Positions 28,922 through 39,348 are shown, numbered from the stretch's first letter. The stretch: DNA of 64,000 nucleotides from Bartonella apihabitans (GCF_030758755.1 NZ_CP132387.1:1674001-1738000), one strand, 5' to 3'. The notes: generated from the letters alone by a model not told the origin. Numbers and translations: made by a program.

Positions 28922-29956
28922 ATGGCTGAAACACTCATCCAATGTTTTGACGGGCACAATGACATTCTCTCCAAAATCCGCGACGAGAAAAACCTTGACC
29001 CTTCGGCTTTCATCAATGGTTTTGAAAGTGCAGAACTTGACCTGCCAAAGGCTGAAAAAGGCGGCCTTATTGGCGGGCTTTGTGCGGTTTATCCGCCATC
29101 GGTTGATCTTCAGCCCGATAAAAACGGTGTCTATCCCGAATTACTATTAAAAGATGCAACAAAGCCGACCATGGAAATGGCAAAGCTTCTTCATGATATT
29201 GAAAAGCTCAAACCCGACCGTTTCAAAATTTGCAAAACCGCGCGTGATATTAAAGAGGCGATCAAGGCGCACCAGTTTGCTGCGGTTTTTCATATTGAAG
29301 GTGCGGAAGCCATTGGCGAAAATCTGGAAGAGCTTGCCCGCCTTTATCAGGATGGATTGCGCAGCCTCGGTCCCGTCTGGAGCAGACCCAATATATTCGG
29401 TTTCGGAGTGCCGTTTAAATATAACTCGACCGGCGACATCGGACCGGGCTTGACAGAAACCGGCAAAAAACTTGTTCGCGAGTGTCACAAGCTCGGCATT
29501 ATGGTTGATCTTTCGCATATGAACGAAAAAGGCTTCTGGGACATTGCAAAATTGAGCGACGCACCGCTTGTTGCTTCCCATTCTAACGCCTATCACTTGA
29601 GCCATCAAAGCCGTAACCTCACAGACGAGCAATTGCGCGCTATCGGAAAAAGCAAGGGGCTGGTCGGCATTAATTTCGGTGTCAAATTCCTGCGCGAAGA
29701 TGGCGAACGCAACCGCGATACACCGCTTAAAACCATTATCAACCACATGCGCTATATCGTCGATATTGTTGGTGTGGAACATGTCGGCCTCGGTTCGGAT
29801 TTCGATGGCACAACAATTCCGAATGAATTGCACGATTGTTCACAATTGCCGAAGCTCGTCGCCGAAATGGAAAAATCCGGTTTCAACCATGACGAGATCG
29901 AGAAAATCACCTCGAAAAACTGGATCTCGGTTCTGGAAAGGACATGGGGCGAATAA
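28922..29956 (+). CDS. Membrane dipeptidase family (peptidase M19) protein
   Basis: A 344-residue zinc dipeptidase-like protein. The metal ligands are visible in order: FDGHNDILS (His, Asp), FHIEGAEAI (Glu), VDLSHMNEKG (His), PLVASHSNAYHLS (His), and GLGSDFDGT near the end. M19 enzymes cleave dipeptides, often with D- or dehydro-amino acids, and need no membrane anchor in bacteria; no signal peptide is seen. The ATG at 28922 is preferred (AAGG upstream) over a TTG at 28892. Confidence 0.9.
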   Translation: MAETLIQCFDGHNDILSKIRDEKNLDPSAFINGFESAELDLPKAEKGGLIGGLCAVYPPSVDLQPDKNGVYPELLLKDATKPTMEMAKLLHDIEKLKPDRFKICKTARDIKEAIKAHQFAAVFHIEGAEAIGENLEELARLYQDGLRSLGPVWSRPNIFGFGVPFKYNSTGDIGPGLTETGKKLVRECHKLGIMVDLSHMNEKGFWDIAKLSDAPLVASHSNAYHLSHQSRNLTDEQLRAIGKSKGLVGINFGVKFLREDGERNRDTPLKTIINHMRYIVDIVGVEHVGLGSDFDGTTIPNELHDCSQLPKLVAEMEKSGFNHDEIEKITSKNWISVLERTWGE

Positions 29957-30134
29957 AGCTTTTTGAAATGCCAATGCGCTTGGCCGGTTGAATCGCATTG
30001 GCAAACTATGTTTTCGCTATTTACGGCACAAAAAAAACAAAAGGCAACGCCGGAACATTTTCCGACGTCGACTGCATAGAAGAACTACTGCTCATAAGAC
30101 CGCAAGAGCTTTAGCGGGAATATTTTTTACCTGT

Positions 30135-30683
30135 TCAGGAAAAGAATTTTTCCGGTATGGCTTTCAAAGCCCATTGCGGCAAATCTTTCCGGATGAATGC
30201 GACATGCCCCTTTTCCCTATGCAGCACAAGCGAATAAGCGCGGCTTGTCGAATTATCAAACACCAGTGAAAGATCGGCGATTTCCATAAGCTTCGGCAAA
30301 TTGGCCATGCTTCTCGGATAACGCCGCTTGATATCTTCCTTCTCAATATTATGGCCGCCGCTTTTTACCCGCGAGCGCACCCTTAAACCGGAAGTTTTGG
30401 CGCTATCCAACCCGATATAAACGAGATTGATCCTGAAGCCCTGATTTTTAATATCCTGAACTTTTTTCAAAAACACATTTCCGGTGGCCGTTGTCTCTAC
30501 GGCAAAGGATTGTTGCGCTTTTACGAGTGCTTCACGCTGTTTTACCGCTGCTATTCCCTGTTCAACCGGCGCACCCGGCAAAACATCCGGATTGACAATG
30601 GGCATTTTGAATTTCCGGCATGTTGTAAAGGTTGTTTTACCCGCACCGTTTACACCGGCGATAATCCATAGTTCAGGCTGCAT
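30135..30683 (-). CDS. Zeta-toxin-like P-loop kinase
   Basis: A 182-residue protein starting MQPELWIIAGVNGAGKTTFT, with Walker A GVNGAGKTT, a nearby PIVNPDVLPG and SFAVETTATG segment, and NLVYIGLDS. This arrangement is that of zeta/PezT-like kinases, which phosphorylate UDP-N-acetylglucosamine or other substrates. The preceding small gene overlaps it by 11 bases and is likely its antitoxin. I cannot exclude a non-toxic ATPase of the same fold. Confidence 0.8.
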   Translation of the reverse strand: MQPELWIIAGVNGAGKTTFTTCRKFKMPIVNPDVLPGAPVEQGIAAVKQREALVKAQQSFAVETTATGNVFLKKVQDIKNQGFRINLVYIGLDSAKTSGLRVRSRVKSGGHNIEKEDIKRRYPRSMANLPKLMEIADLSLVFDNSTSRAYSLVLHREKGHVAFIRKDLPQWALKAIPEKFFS

Positions 30684-30909
30684 CTGTCAAAACCTTTATG
30701 ACTTTTTCATCAAGCGCATCATCAACTTCAATAAGCAGTTTTGTGCCATCAGGATTTTCGCGAATATATTGCCCCTCTTCCAACCCGTCTTCACGGTCAT
30801 AAATGGCCGAATTGCGGGGAACGTGAACACTTCTGACATAATCCATGTAATCCTCTGACGAGGCTGACAAAATGTCGGCCAACAACTGTTCATGCTCGTC
30901 CTTTATCAT
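30673..30909 (-). CDS. Putative antitoxin of the zeta-like module
   Basis: A 78-residue acidic protein (MIKDEHEQLLADILSASSED, later NSAIYDREDGLEEGQYIREN) ending in DDALDEKVIKVLTD. The AGAGG site precedes the start. No DNA-binding motif is obvious. Size, acidity and the 11-base overlap with the kinase gene support an antitoxin role by context only. Confidence 0.65.
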   Translation of the reverse strand: MIKDEHEQLLADILSASSEDYMDYVRSVHVPRNSAIYDREDGLEEGQYIRENPDGTKLLIEVDDALDEKVIKVLTDAA

Positions 30910-31411
30910 GTGAATACCTCTGCATTCATCTGTTTTCGGGAGTCCTTACTATGCAAAACTTTTAAAAAACCGGCAAGTCAAACAACAAAACCGGTTAAAC
31001 TTCCGCTTTTTTAAATAAGCGCCTTTCTCTTTTATTCGGTCAAACGCACCAGCATTGTTTGAACGTTCAATCGGGATATTCGCGCGATTTCTATTCTTTT
31101 CTTCAACACTGTTAAAAAAAATGGGTGAGACTTTTGCCTCATCACGTTATAGCAAAAAACAACCATTATATTTTAAACGGAATTGATGACGCGTTTCATT
31201 TGAATGATAGGCGCTTGGGGTATACCCATGTTTTTTTGAGATAATTTTGCTTTTCCCCTGCCAATCGGGCAAACTATGTAAATAATCTTTTTCAAGCAGC
31301 CATTCATTCGACAATAACCGGTATTCATTTAAAGGCTGGAAAAATTGACATAGGCACGTGATGTCAATAGATGAAGGAAACGCCTTTGAAGGGCGCTTAA
31401 GGACATTTGTC
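30910..31411. other. Intergenic region, no gene seen
   Basis: About 500 bases between the divergent zeta-like module and the MFS gene. The reverse frame 31147-31533 overlaps the MFS start and has no family resemblance. The region should hold promoters for both sides. Confidence 0.45.
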
Positions 31412-32619
31412 ATGGCCAATATATATCGTGAATTATTCAGAAAACCCGGCACTGTTGCCTTTTCGGTAACGGGGGTATTCGCACGTATTCCGATATCGAT
31501 GATTTCAATCGGCATTATGACAATGTTTGCCATTGAAGGTTTGGACTATGCCACCGCCGGTCTCGTTTCGGCAAGTTATGTCCTCTCCAATGCCCTTATT
31601 ACGCCACAAATATCAAAACTTGCCGATGAATACGGGCAAGCCCGTGTGGCGCGTCCGGCACTTTTTATTTCTTTTCTGTCGCTTTGCGGCTTGTTGATTG
31701 CCGCCCATTATAAAGCCCCGCTTTTCATCTTGATTATTGCCGCAATTCTCATCGGTTTTATGCCGAGTTTCGGTTCTTTCGTGCGCACACGCTGGTCGCA
31801 ACTCTATCATGGTTCGCCGCTTTTGCGTTCGGCCTTTGCCTATGAATCGATTGTCGATGAATTGATCTTCATGGTCGGCCCCATTATTGCGATCGAACTT
31901 ACAAACCATCTGTTTCCGGCTGCATGCTTGCTGCCGGTCTTATCATGCTCGTTGCAGGCTTGATCTTTACCTTGCAAAAATCGACCGAACCGGTTGCCCA
32001 TGGCAAGCGACAAAAGGGGTCTACTTCGGTTATCCGGCTTTTTTCTATTGCGCTTCTCACCGTGATTATGTTTTGCGTCGGTACCATTTTCGGCACGGCA
32101 GAAATTTCGGCTGTGGCGATCGGCAAATCGCTGCAACAGACAAATTACACCGCTCTGCCACTTGTGCTTTATGCGGCTGGCTCTTTCATTGCCGGTATTG
32201 TTTATGGTGCACTGCCTGCCCGTATAAAATTGACGAAGCAGCTTCTGGTTGCCACCATCGTTGCTGCGGTTACAACATTGCCGCTTTTGCTTGTTACAAA
32301 CTTATGGAATTTGAGCATCGTGCTTTTTATTGCCGGTGCCGCCTGTTCACCCACAATCATCATCGCTATGTCATTGATTGACACAATTGTACCGCCAGAA
32401 AAACTCACCGAAGGCATGTCATGGGGAATTACCGGAATGGCAATGGGCGTTGCCGCAGGGGCTGCCATTTCCGGAAAACTGATTGACGCTTTTAGCCCTG
32501 AAACCGGCTTTTATGTTTCCATTGTCGGCGGCTTTCTTGCTCTGATTTTAACAGTGTTCGGGCAAAAATATCTAAAACCCAAAACACCAAAGCCAAAAAC
32601 CATTCTTGAAAATTCCTGA
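31412..32619 (+). pseudogene. MFS transporter, frameshifted
   Basis: The first frame (MANIYRELFRKPGTVAFSVT...) gives six helices of an MFS protein including DYATAGLVSASYVLSNALIT and reaches LFPAA near 31920. The second frame takes over there (MLAAGLIMLVAGLIFTL) and adds six more helices, ending 32619. One base missing in TGC(C)ATG near 31923 explains the break. Combined length of about 400 residues is typical. I prefer the ATG at 31412 with AAGGAC upstream over 31358. No substrate can be named. Confidence 0.75.
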
Positions 32620-32645
32620 ACGGTGCGCGCTTCCCTCATCCAAGG

Positions 32646-34022
32646 CTAGAGCACTTTTTGCTTTTTCCATGTGCCCGAAAGATAATAGGAAAGCGCCATA
32701 ATGAGCGAGGCAAAAGCACCAACGGTGAAGCTCCACCAGATAGCATCTGCCTTTATGGAACCATAAAACATGTAATAGAAGCCGAGCCGCACCGGATAGA
32801 CAGCAATAAACAGGCAAATGAGCGGCACAAGAACTGCACCATTCGCACGAACTGTTGAAAAGAGCACCATTGCAATGCCAAAAAACAGAAAGCTCCAGCT
32901 TGCAATCGCCTGAATATGCTGCGCCATTGGCACGGCCGCGCTGTCATTGCCCAAAAACAGGATAATGACCGGACGGTCGAAGATGAGCAACAGCCCAAGC
33001 AGAATGGCTGTCATGACAAATGTTGCCGCGCAGCCGATCAATGTGGTTTTTGAAATTCTGTTCCAGCGACCGGCACCGATATTTTGGGCAACCATCGCGC
33101 TTACCGCTGCCCCCACTGCCATGGAAGGCATTTGTAGATAGGTCCATAATTGTTGCATGATGTTATAGGCGGCAATGGTGGTGACACCTTCCTGATTGAC
33201 AAGACCGATCATGACAAGGCCGGATGTGGCAATAATGACCATTTGCAGGCTCATCGGAAAGCCTTTTAGCACGATAAAGCGCGTCAAGCTCAAGCCCGGC
33301 CAGATATAGGTAAGTTCCCGCCCTTTAAGCCGCAAAGGCAATTTCTTGACATAGATATAGATTATCATGGCAAAAAGCGCGAGATAGCCAGAAACAGATG
33401 TCGAGGCGGCAGCCCCCGCAATGCCCATTTCCGGAAAAATCCACAAGCCCAGAATGAGTACGGGGTTGAAAATAATATCAAGCACAACATTGACGCACAT
33501 AAAAATGAGCGGCGTCATGGAATTGCCCGCCCCGCGAAGCCCCATCATAATCATGACCATTAAAAGATCGGCCGGTGCAGCAAGGAAGATAACCCGCAAA
33601 TAATCTTCTGCCAGCGTAAAAGCATCAGCCGGAGTTGCAAGAAAGCGCAGGATTTCGGGCGAAAAAAACCAGCCCAAAACGGCCAGAACCACCGAAAGAA
33701 ACAGGCAAAAGCCGATCGAAGCGCCAAAAGCCTGCCGCGCACGGTGCAAATCTTTACGCCCGATGGATTGGCCAACCATAATGGTTGCCGCCATACCGAA
33801 ACCGAAAACAAGGGCAAACAAAAGAAAGGTGATGATATTGGCATTGGCCGTTGCCGCAAGTGCACTTTCACCTAAAAACCGCCCCACCCAGATTGTGTTG
33901 ATCGAACCATTGAGCGATTGCAAAACATTGGAAAGCAATGTCGGAATGGCAAAGAGAAGCAACGTTCTGGTGATCGGCCCTTCAGTCAGATTATTGAGAA
34001 CAATTGTTTTTTTATGCGGCAA
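32646..34022 (-). CDS. MATE-family multidrug/toxin efflux transporter
   Basis: A 458-residue protein with twelve hydrophobic segments. The N-terminus (LTEGPITRTLLLFAIPTLLS, LQSLNGSINTIWVGRFLG) and the internal repeat (LSLTRFIVLKGFPMSLQMVI) are classical MATE features. It acts in the inner membrane as a cation- or proton-coupled antiporter. Convergent with the upstream MFS gene; 26 bases separate their stops. Confidence 0.92.
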   Translation of the reverse strand: MPHKKTIVLNNLTEGPITRTLLLFAIPTLLSNVLQSLNGSINTIWVGRFLGESALAATANANIITFLLFALVFGFGMAATIMVGQSIGRKDLHRARQAFGASIGFCLFLSVVLAVLGWFFSPEILRFLATPADAFTLAEDYLRVIFLAAPADLLMVMIMMGLRGAGNSMTPLIFMCVNVVLDIIFNPVLILGLWIFPEMGIAGAAASTSVSGYLALFAMIIYIYVKKLPLRLKGRELTYIWPGLSLTRFIVLKGFPMSLQMVIIATSGLVMIGLVNQEGVTTIAAYNIMQQLWTYLQMPSMAVGAAVSAMVAQNIGAGRWNRISKTTLIGCAATFVMTAILLGLLLIFDRPVIILFLGNDSAAVPMAQHIQAIASWSFLFFGIAMVLFSTVRANGAVLVPLICLFIAVYPVRLGFYYMFYGSIKADAIWWSFTVGAFASLIMALSYYLSGTWKKQKVL

Positions 34023-34457
34023 GTGGACGCTCCATCAGCGCTTTGTAATGATCAACCCGAAGCGGGCAAAACGTTATTTTTAAAGAATGATATAAAACAT
34101 ATAGGTGTCGTAAATGTTATGTGTAGCCCTTTCGGGCGTTCCATGAACATTAACGATGAAGAATTTATTTTTCTCTCAAGGTCAAGAATGAAATGAAAAA
34201 CCACGATAAAGTGAAGCCGGTTTTTGTCGCTCTCATTGTTCTTCACAATTGAAACCGGTCAAGATAATGTCGGCCTGAATGATGATGTGAGGCGCATCGC
34301 GATTTTCTGTCACAAACACCTTTCAAGTTTTATCGGTTTAGGCCATATCAGTTTTTCATGTATAAGGTTTTGAGAGTCATAAAGGTTCTTCGCCCAATAT
34401 AGGCACATTGGTTTTAAAGGTTCCATCGTTTTAAAAAAGTCGGGTTCGGGGTATTTA
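34023..34457. other. Intergenic region between divergent transporter genes
   Basis: 435 bases between the MATE gene and the DHA2-type gene, which diverge. No coding sequence is convincing. An efflux-regulator site may be here but no palindrome stands out. Confidence 0.45.
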
Positions 34458-35848
34458 ATGCACATTCTTCCTATGGTTCTGGCTGTCGCTTTGTTTATGG
34501 AACATGTGGATTCCAATGTGATTTCCACGTCCCTTCCCGCCATTGCCGCCGATTTGAATACAAGCCCCATCGCGCTCAAACTTGCCATGACTTCCTATCT
34601 CGTGGCACTTTCGGTTTTCATCCCCATAAGCGGGTGGATCTCCGACCGTTTCACCGCGCGCATTATCTTCCGTGTTGCCATCGTGGTTTTTCTTGCAGGC
34701 TCTGTTTGCTGCGCTTTTTCCTTTTCGCTCCATTCCTTTGTTTTGTCGCGCTTTTTGCAAGGCATAGGCGGGGCAATGATGACACCTGTCGGCCGGCTTC
34801 TTCTCGTTAAATCCACCCCGAAAAACCAGCTTGTCATTGCCTTTCAGTGGTTTTCCATTCCCGCCCTTGTCGGCCCGCTTGTAGCCCGCCGCTTGGCGGC
34901 TTCATCACCACCTTTTTTACCTGGCACTGGATTTTTCTCATCAATATCCCGATCGGTTTTATCGGCCTTGTGCTTTCATCAATCTATTTGCCAAAAAATG
35001 AAAAGAGATATATCCGCCCGCTTGATTGGACAGGTTTTTTCCTTTCCGCAATCAGCCTTTCCGGCTTCATTTTCGGCCTTTCGATTGTAAGCCTTCCCGC
35101 CTTGCCGCAAAGTGTCGGCATCAGTGTCACCATTTTGGGTGTGATTTTCGGCGCTATTTATATCAAACACGCAAAAAACCGCAAAGCCCCGCTTCTTGAC
35201 CTCAGGCTTTTTTCGGATCCGGTTTTTGCACGCGCCATTATCGGCGGCAGCGTTTTCCGGCTTGGCATTGGCGCTGTGCCTTTCCTGCTTCCCATGATGC
35301 TGCAACTTGCCTTCGGCCTTTCGCCGATTGAATCCGGCCTTATGGTTCTTGCTGCGGCCATCGGCTCGCTCGGCATGAAGTTCGGGGCAAAAGAAGTTTA
35401 TGCCCGTTTCGGCTTTAGGAAGGTGCTGATGGCAGGTTCTATCGTCTCGGCAATGTTTACCGCTTCCAATGGCCTGTTTTACCCCACCACACCCTATTTG
35501 TTGATGATTATCGTGCTCTTGTTCGGCGGCTTTTTGCGCTCGCTTTTCTTCTCCGGTGTCAATGCGCTTGCCTTTTCCGATATTGCCAAAGAAGACATTA
35601 GTCAGGCAACGCCGATTGCCGCCGTTGCCCAACAGGCTTCAATGGCGCTCGGCATTGCAATTGCCGGCGCGGTTCTGGAAATTGCCAGCTCCTTTCACAA
35701 CAATATATTGAAACTTGAAGATTTTCATACGGGCTTTTTCGTCATCGGCTTCATCTCGGCACTTGCTTTCTTCATCTTCCGCACATTACCCCGCGATGCA
35801 GGCCATGCTTTGAACGAAAAGAGCAAACAATCCGCGGCACAACACTGA
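34458..35848 (+). pseudogene. DHA2-family (EmrB/QacA-type) drug efflux MFS transporter, frameshifted
   Basis: The first frame has the family signature FMEHVDSNVISTSLPAIAAD and SRFLQGIGGAMMTPVGRLLL. It breaks in the CCC run at 34885-34887. Adding one C gives GPLVAPPLGGFITTFFTWHW followed by IFLINIPIGFIGLVLSS, an exact DHA2 motif, and the frame continues to 35848. The joined protein of about 463 residues would have the 14-helix layout. Its stop lies 19 bases before the first CRISPR repeat. Confidence 0.82.
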
Positions 35849-35867
35849 TGAAACCAAAACATATTCG

Positions 35868-36499
35868 CTAGCGGCTTGACCTCATTTTCTAATCTGTTAC
35901 AACTCTTCGAGGCGTTCCGCACGCGTCCGGAAAGTTGCGGCTTGACCGCATTTTCTAATCTGTTACAACATTAGTGAAATCAACGTTGACGACCTCGCGG
36001 TTGCGGCTTGACCGCATTTTCTAATCTGTTACAACTGTTAAAGTCTTTGGACACTGATGAACTCCAGTTGCGGCTTGACCGCATTTTCTAATCTGTTACA
36101 ACAAATCGCAGAAGTTGGGATTTGACAATCGGGGTTGCGGCTTGACCGCATTTTCTAATCTGTTACAACCTTTTCGCATTGCAAAACGGTAAAAAAAGCG
36201 TTGCGGCTTGACCGCATTTTCTAATCTGTTACAAGCAACGAACGTTAATTACGCTTGTGCTGCAGTTGCGGCTTGACCGCATTTTCTAATCTGTTACAAC
36301 AAATCGCAGAAGTTGGGATTTGACAATCGGGGTTGCGGCTTGACCGCATTTTCTAATCTGTTACAACCATCTCTGGAAAGTCTTCAGCTAAGACCTTGTT
36401 GCGGCTTGACCGCATTTTCTAATCTGTTACAACTTATTGACAAACTGAACCGGCTTTATTATAGTTGCGGCTTGACCGCATTTTCTAATCTGTTACAAC
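35868..36499 (+). CRISPR. CRISPR array 1 (10 repeats, 9 spacers)
   Basis: The 36-bp repeat begins GTTGCGGCTTGACC and ends CTAATCTGTTACAAC; spacers are 29-31 bp. The first repeat (35868-35903) is degenerate at positions 1, 3 and 15; repeat 6 ends in G instead of C. Spacers 4 and 7 (36103-36133 and 36301-36331) are identical. The perfect repeats lie at the right end, next to the conserved flank that begins with a terminator hairpin. Repeat orientation is set by pairing with the tracrRNA anti-repeat, so crRNAs are made from the plus strand. Confidence 0.97.
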
Positions 36500-36503
36500 G
36501 ATG

Positions 36504-36550
36504 TCCACTTAACCCTTTGTTTTATAAGGTTTAAGTGGATATTTTTTTTT
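36504..36550 (+). terminator. Terminator hairpin after array 1
   Basis: TCCACTTAA (36504-36512) pairs with TTAAGTGGA (36531-36539), followed by a long T run. The same element follows arrays 2, 3 and 4. It would stop plus-strand pre-crRNA right after the last repeat. Confidence 0.8.
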
Positions 36551-36785
36551 AAAAAAATGCTGTTTTTCATTAAAATAACACCGGTAAAATTCGATTTTTT
36601 TTGGCGTGTCTTCCACGTTTTCTCTAAAAATCTAACAATATTTTCACATAAGCACACGATCAATTTGCTTGTTCCTTAAGGCAAAAAAAATATCGAAATT
36701 TCATCGTTTGGTATAACGACTTTACAGAAAATTTACATCAAACGTTGCCGGAAAATTTGCGAAAGCGAAAAAAGAAAAATTTGAC

Positions 36786-36846
36786 GACACCGTTGGGTCT
36801 GGACCCCCCCAACACCAAAAGGTGGCGCTCCGGATGGCTCGGTGTC
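36786..36846. ncRNA. Conserved 61-nt structured element, copy A
   Basis: The outer arms GACACCG (36786-36792) and CGGTGTC (36840-36846) pair. Inside are GTTGGG...CCCAAC, a small ACC-loop-GGT hairpin and GC...GC around CTCCGGAT. The second copy (38430-38490) keeps the arms while loops vary. Function unknown; it may be a small RNA or a recombination/regulatory element. Confidence 0.4.
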
Positions 36847-36939
36847 CAAGAAAAATATAATGGAATTGAAAAATAAAATCAACAAACAGTATCATGAAGG
36901 AAGTAAAGATTGAGTATAACGACGTTTTACCAACGTTCT

Positions 36940-37437
36940 ATTGCGGCTTGACCGCATTTTCTAATCTGTTACAATTGCCCGGTTGGGATGTTTGGCTGTT
37001 GGACAGTTGCGGCTTGACCGCATTTTCTAATCTGTTACAACTATCGCCAATCGCGATCAATACTGTCGATCGTTGCGGCTTGACCGCATTTTCTAATCTG
37101 TTACAACTTTTTTCTGATTTAATATCTATACCATTTGGTTGCGGCTTGACCGCATTTTCTAATCTGTTACAACAGACGTTATAAAATGGTTCTGCAACAT
37201 GCAGTTGCGGCTTGACCGCATTTTCTAATCTGTTACAACTTCATCTGTTTCTTTTCCGTCTGAATTTTTGTTGCGGCTTGACCGCATTTTCTAATCTGTT
37301 ACAACCCACATAAAATTCACCAGTGTCGCTGCCTAGTTGCGGCTTGACCGCATCTTCTAATCTGTTACAACAGCACCGGCGGTAAGCATGAAATTGTTCC
37401 AGTTGCGGCTTGACCGCATTTTCTAATCTGTTACAAC
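36940..37437 (+). CRISPR. CRISPR array 2 (8 repeats, 7 spacers)
   Basis: Same repeat as array 1; all spacers are 30 bp. The first repeat starts with A and ends TACAAT, and repeat 7 has CATCTT in place of CATTTT. Array 2 is preceded by the flank ending GACGTTTTACCAACGTTCTA and followed by the terminator hairpin. Frames seen inside the array on both strands are translations of repeats, not genes. Confidence 0.97.
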
Positions 37438-37570
37438 CGATATCCACTTAACTCTTTGTTTTATAAGGTTTAAGTGGATATTTTTTTGTAAAAAAATGCC
37501 GTTTTTCATTAAAATAACGCCGGTAATTTTCGATTTTTTTGACGTGCCTTCAACATTTTCTCTAAAAATC
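37438..37570 (+). repeat. Array-flanking module, copy B (short)
   Basis: The first 130 bases after array 2 match the start of the module copies after arrays 1, 3 and 4, including the hairpin (ATCCACTTAA at 37442-37451, TTAAGTGGAT at 37470-37479, then T run). Similarity then stops. Confidence 0.8.
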
Positions 37571-38041
37571 CAACCATTTTCAAATGAGTTGCCAATTCAG
37601 AAAAGTGGTTAAATCTCTCACCGTTTGAAACACCTCCTGTAATTGGCATTTGCTAACAACGAGCAACCTATAATCAAGCCTTATCGTCTCTGCTGTTCCG
37701 GAAGTCACTCGCATACCCCATAAAATCGGGAGATTGATAATGATGAGCGAGTATCATTGCAAAAAACGGATAACCGGCATTCGATAGAGAAGAAACCTGC
37801 CGCAAGCCATGACAATTCACGAAGTATAAAACAAACAAATCGCGATCAAAAACAGCAAAAGAAATATATCACAGAAAGGGAAGTAACACGCCGGGGGCCG
37901 GAAATGCAATCCCCACATCGCTAAAAGCCATGGCGTTCCTTACTCGGCGCATCTCAAATATAACAAAATAAGAGCAACAAATCAACGAATAACGTAGTTA
38001 AGAAAGTAAATATCAAGTATAACGAGATTTTTCCAACGTTC
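37571..38041. other. Unique inter-array sequence
   Basis: About 470 bases between the short flank of array 2 and array 3 with no gene. The last 50 bases (TATAACGAGATTTTTCCAACG, then TTCTG) resemble the 5' flank of arrays 2 and 4, so the array start boundary is conserved even where the middle is not. Confidence 0.5.
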
Positions 38042-38144
38042 TGTTAGGCTTGACCGCATTTTCTAATCTGTTACAACCGCGAAATTAACGGCATGAAAAT
38101 TCTCACGAGTTGCGGCTTGACCGCATTTTCTAATCTGTTACAAC
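38042..38144 (+). CRISPR. CRISPR array 3 (2 repeats, 1 spacer)
   Basis: A degenerate repeat (38042-38077, first five bases altered) and a perfect repeat (38109-38144) enclose one 31-bp spacer. It has the same upstream boundary and downstream hairpin as arrays 2 and 4, so it is a shrunken or newly founded array rather than chance repeats. Confidence 0.9.
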
Positions 38145-38583
38145 CGATGTCCACTTAACCTTTTGTTTTATAAGGTTTAAGTGGATATTTTTTTGTAAAA
38201 AAATGCTGTTTTTCATTAAAATAACACCGGTAAATTTCGTTTTTTTTTGACGTGTCTTCAACGTTTTCTCTAAAAATCTGACGATATTTTCACATAAGCA
38301 CACGATCAATTTGCTTGACCCACCCTTGAAAAAATATCGAACTTTCATCGTTCGGTATAACGACTTTAAAGCAAATTTACTTCAAACGATGCCGGAAAAT
38401 TCGAGAAAGCGGAAAAAGAAAAATTTAACGACACCGTTGGGTCGGAAACCCCCAACACCAAAAAGGTGGCGCTCCGGATGGCTCGGTGTCCAAGAAAAAT
38501 ATAATGTAATTGAAAAATAAATTCAACAAACAGCATCATGAATGAAGTATAGATTGAGTATCGCGACGTTTTACCAGCGTTCT
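38145..38583 (+). repeat. Array-flanking module, copy C (full length)
   Basis: Closely related to 36500-36939 throughout, with scattered substitutions and small indels. It includes the terminator hairpin at 38150-38194 and the structured element at 38430-38490, and ends next to the first repeat of array 4. Confidence 0.85.
38430..38490. ncRNA. Conserved 61-nt structured element, copy B
   Basis: Outer arms GACACCG (38430-38436) and CGGTGTC (38484-38490), with an inner GTTGGG/CCCAAC stem whose loop differs from copy A. Conserved stems with changed loops hint at selection on structure. Confidence 0.4.
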
Positions 38584-39348
38584 ATTGCGGCTTGACCGCA
38601 TTTTTTAATCTGTTACAACTTCCCCGTTCTTATAAAGCTCATAATCGTTGTTGCGGCTTGACCGCATTTTCTAATCTGTTACAACTAGTGTAAATGTATG
38701 CTATCGAAGGATACAGTTGCGGCTTGACCGCATTTTCTAATCTGTTACAACTTTAAATGATCTTTTTGACAAGCGATATTCTGTTGCGGCTTGACCGCAT
38801 TTTCTAATCTGTTACAACAACGTTGTCGATGCTGAGACAAACCGCCTTGTTGCGGCTTGACCGCATTTTCTAATCTTTTACAACAAAACCAAACGAAATA
38901 GTGGCCGAGTTGGCGTTGCGGCTTGACCGCATTTTCTAATCTGTTACAACGCAATCGGTAAGGCAATGTTTGCCGCTGCAGTTGCGGCTTGACCGCATTT
39001 TCTAATCTGTTACAACCATTTGACTCGCTATTGGCTTGATATGACAGTTGCGGCTTGACCGCATTTTCTAATCTGTTACAACACAATTCTTGCCGCCATT
39101 TGGCGATCAGTTGTTGCGGCTTGACCGCGTTTTCTAATCTGTTACAACATCGAAAAATCAATGCTGGCCGGTCAAATAGTTGCGGCTTGACCGCGTTTTC
39201 TAATCTGTTACAACCACCGGAGCCATCTGTTTTTGTACCAACCAGTTGCGGCTTGACCGCGTTTTCTAATCTGTTACAACTCATGTTCTTTTTGAATAGC
39301 AACATTTACGAAGTTGCGGCTTGACCGCATTTTCTAATCTGTTACAAC
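38584..39348 (+). CRISPR. CRISPR array 4 (12 repeats, 11 spacers)
   Basis: Repeat 1 starts with A and has TTTTTT for TTTTCT; repeat 5 has TTTTA for TGTTA; repeats 9, 10 and 11 share an A-to-G change at repeat position 17 (CCGCGTTTT), while the final repeat is canonical. Spacers are 30-32 bp. Followed by the terminator hairpin. Confidence 0.97.

Larger units (their letters stand above)
36500..36939 (+). repeat. Array-flanking module, copy A (full length)
   Basis: This 440-bp spacer between arrays 1 and 2 is closely related along its whole length to 38145-38583 between arrays 3 and 4; shorter versions follow arrays 2 and 4. It starts with a terminator hairpin and ends with GACGTTTTACCAACGTTCTA next to the first repeat of array 2. 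By analogy with type II-C loci, the part next to the perfect repeats may be the leader. Confidence 0.85.

Noticed and set aside
36313..39324. Open frames through the CRISPR arrays (for example 36313-36534, 36894-37184, 38745-39305, 39055-39324)
   Set aside because: They are translations of the repeats (recurring CGLTAFSNLLQ or CNRLENAVKPQ units) and not genes. The frame at 42542-42778 in array 5 is the same.
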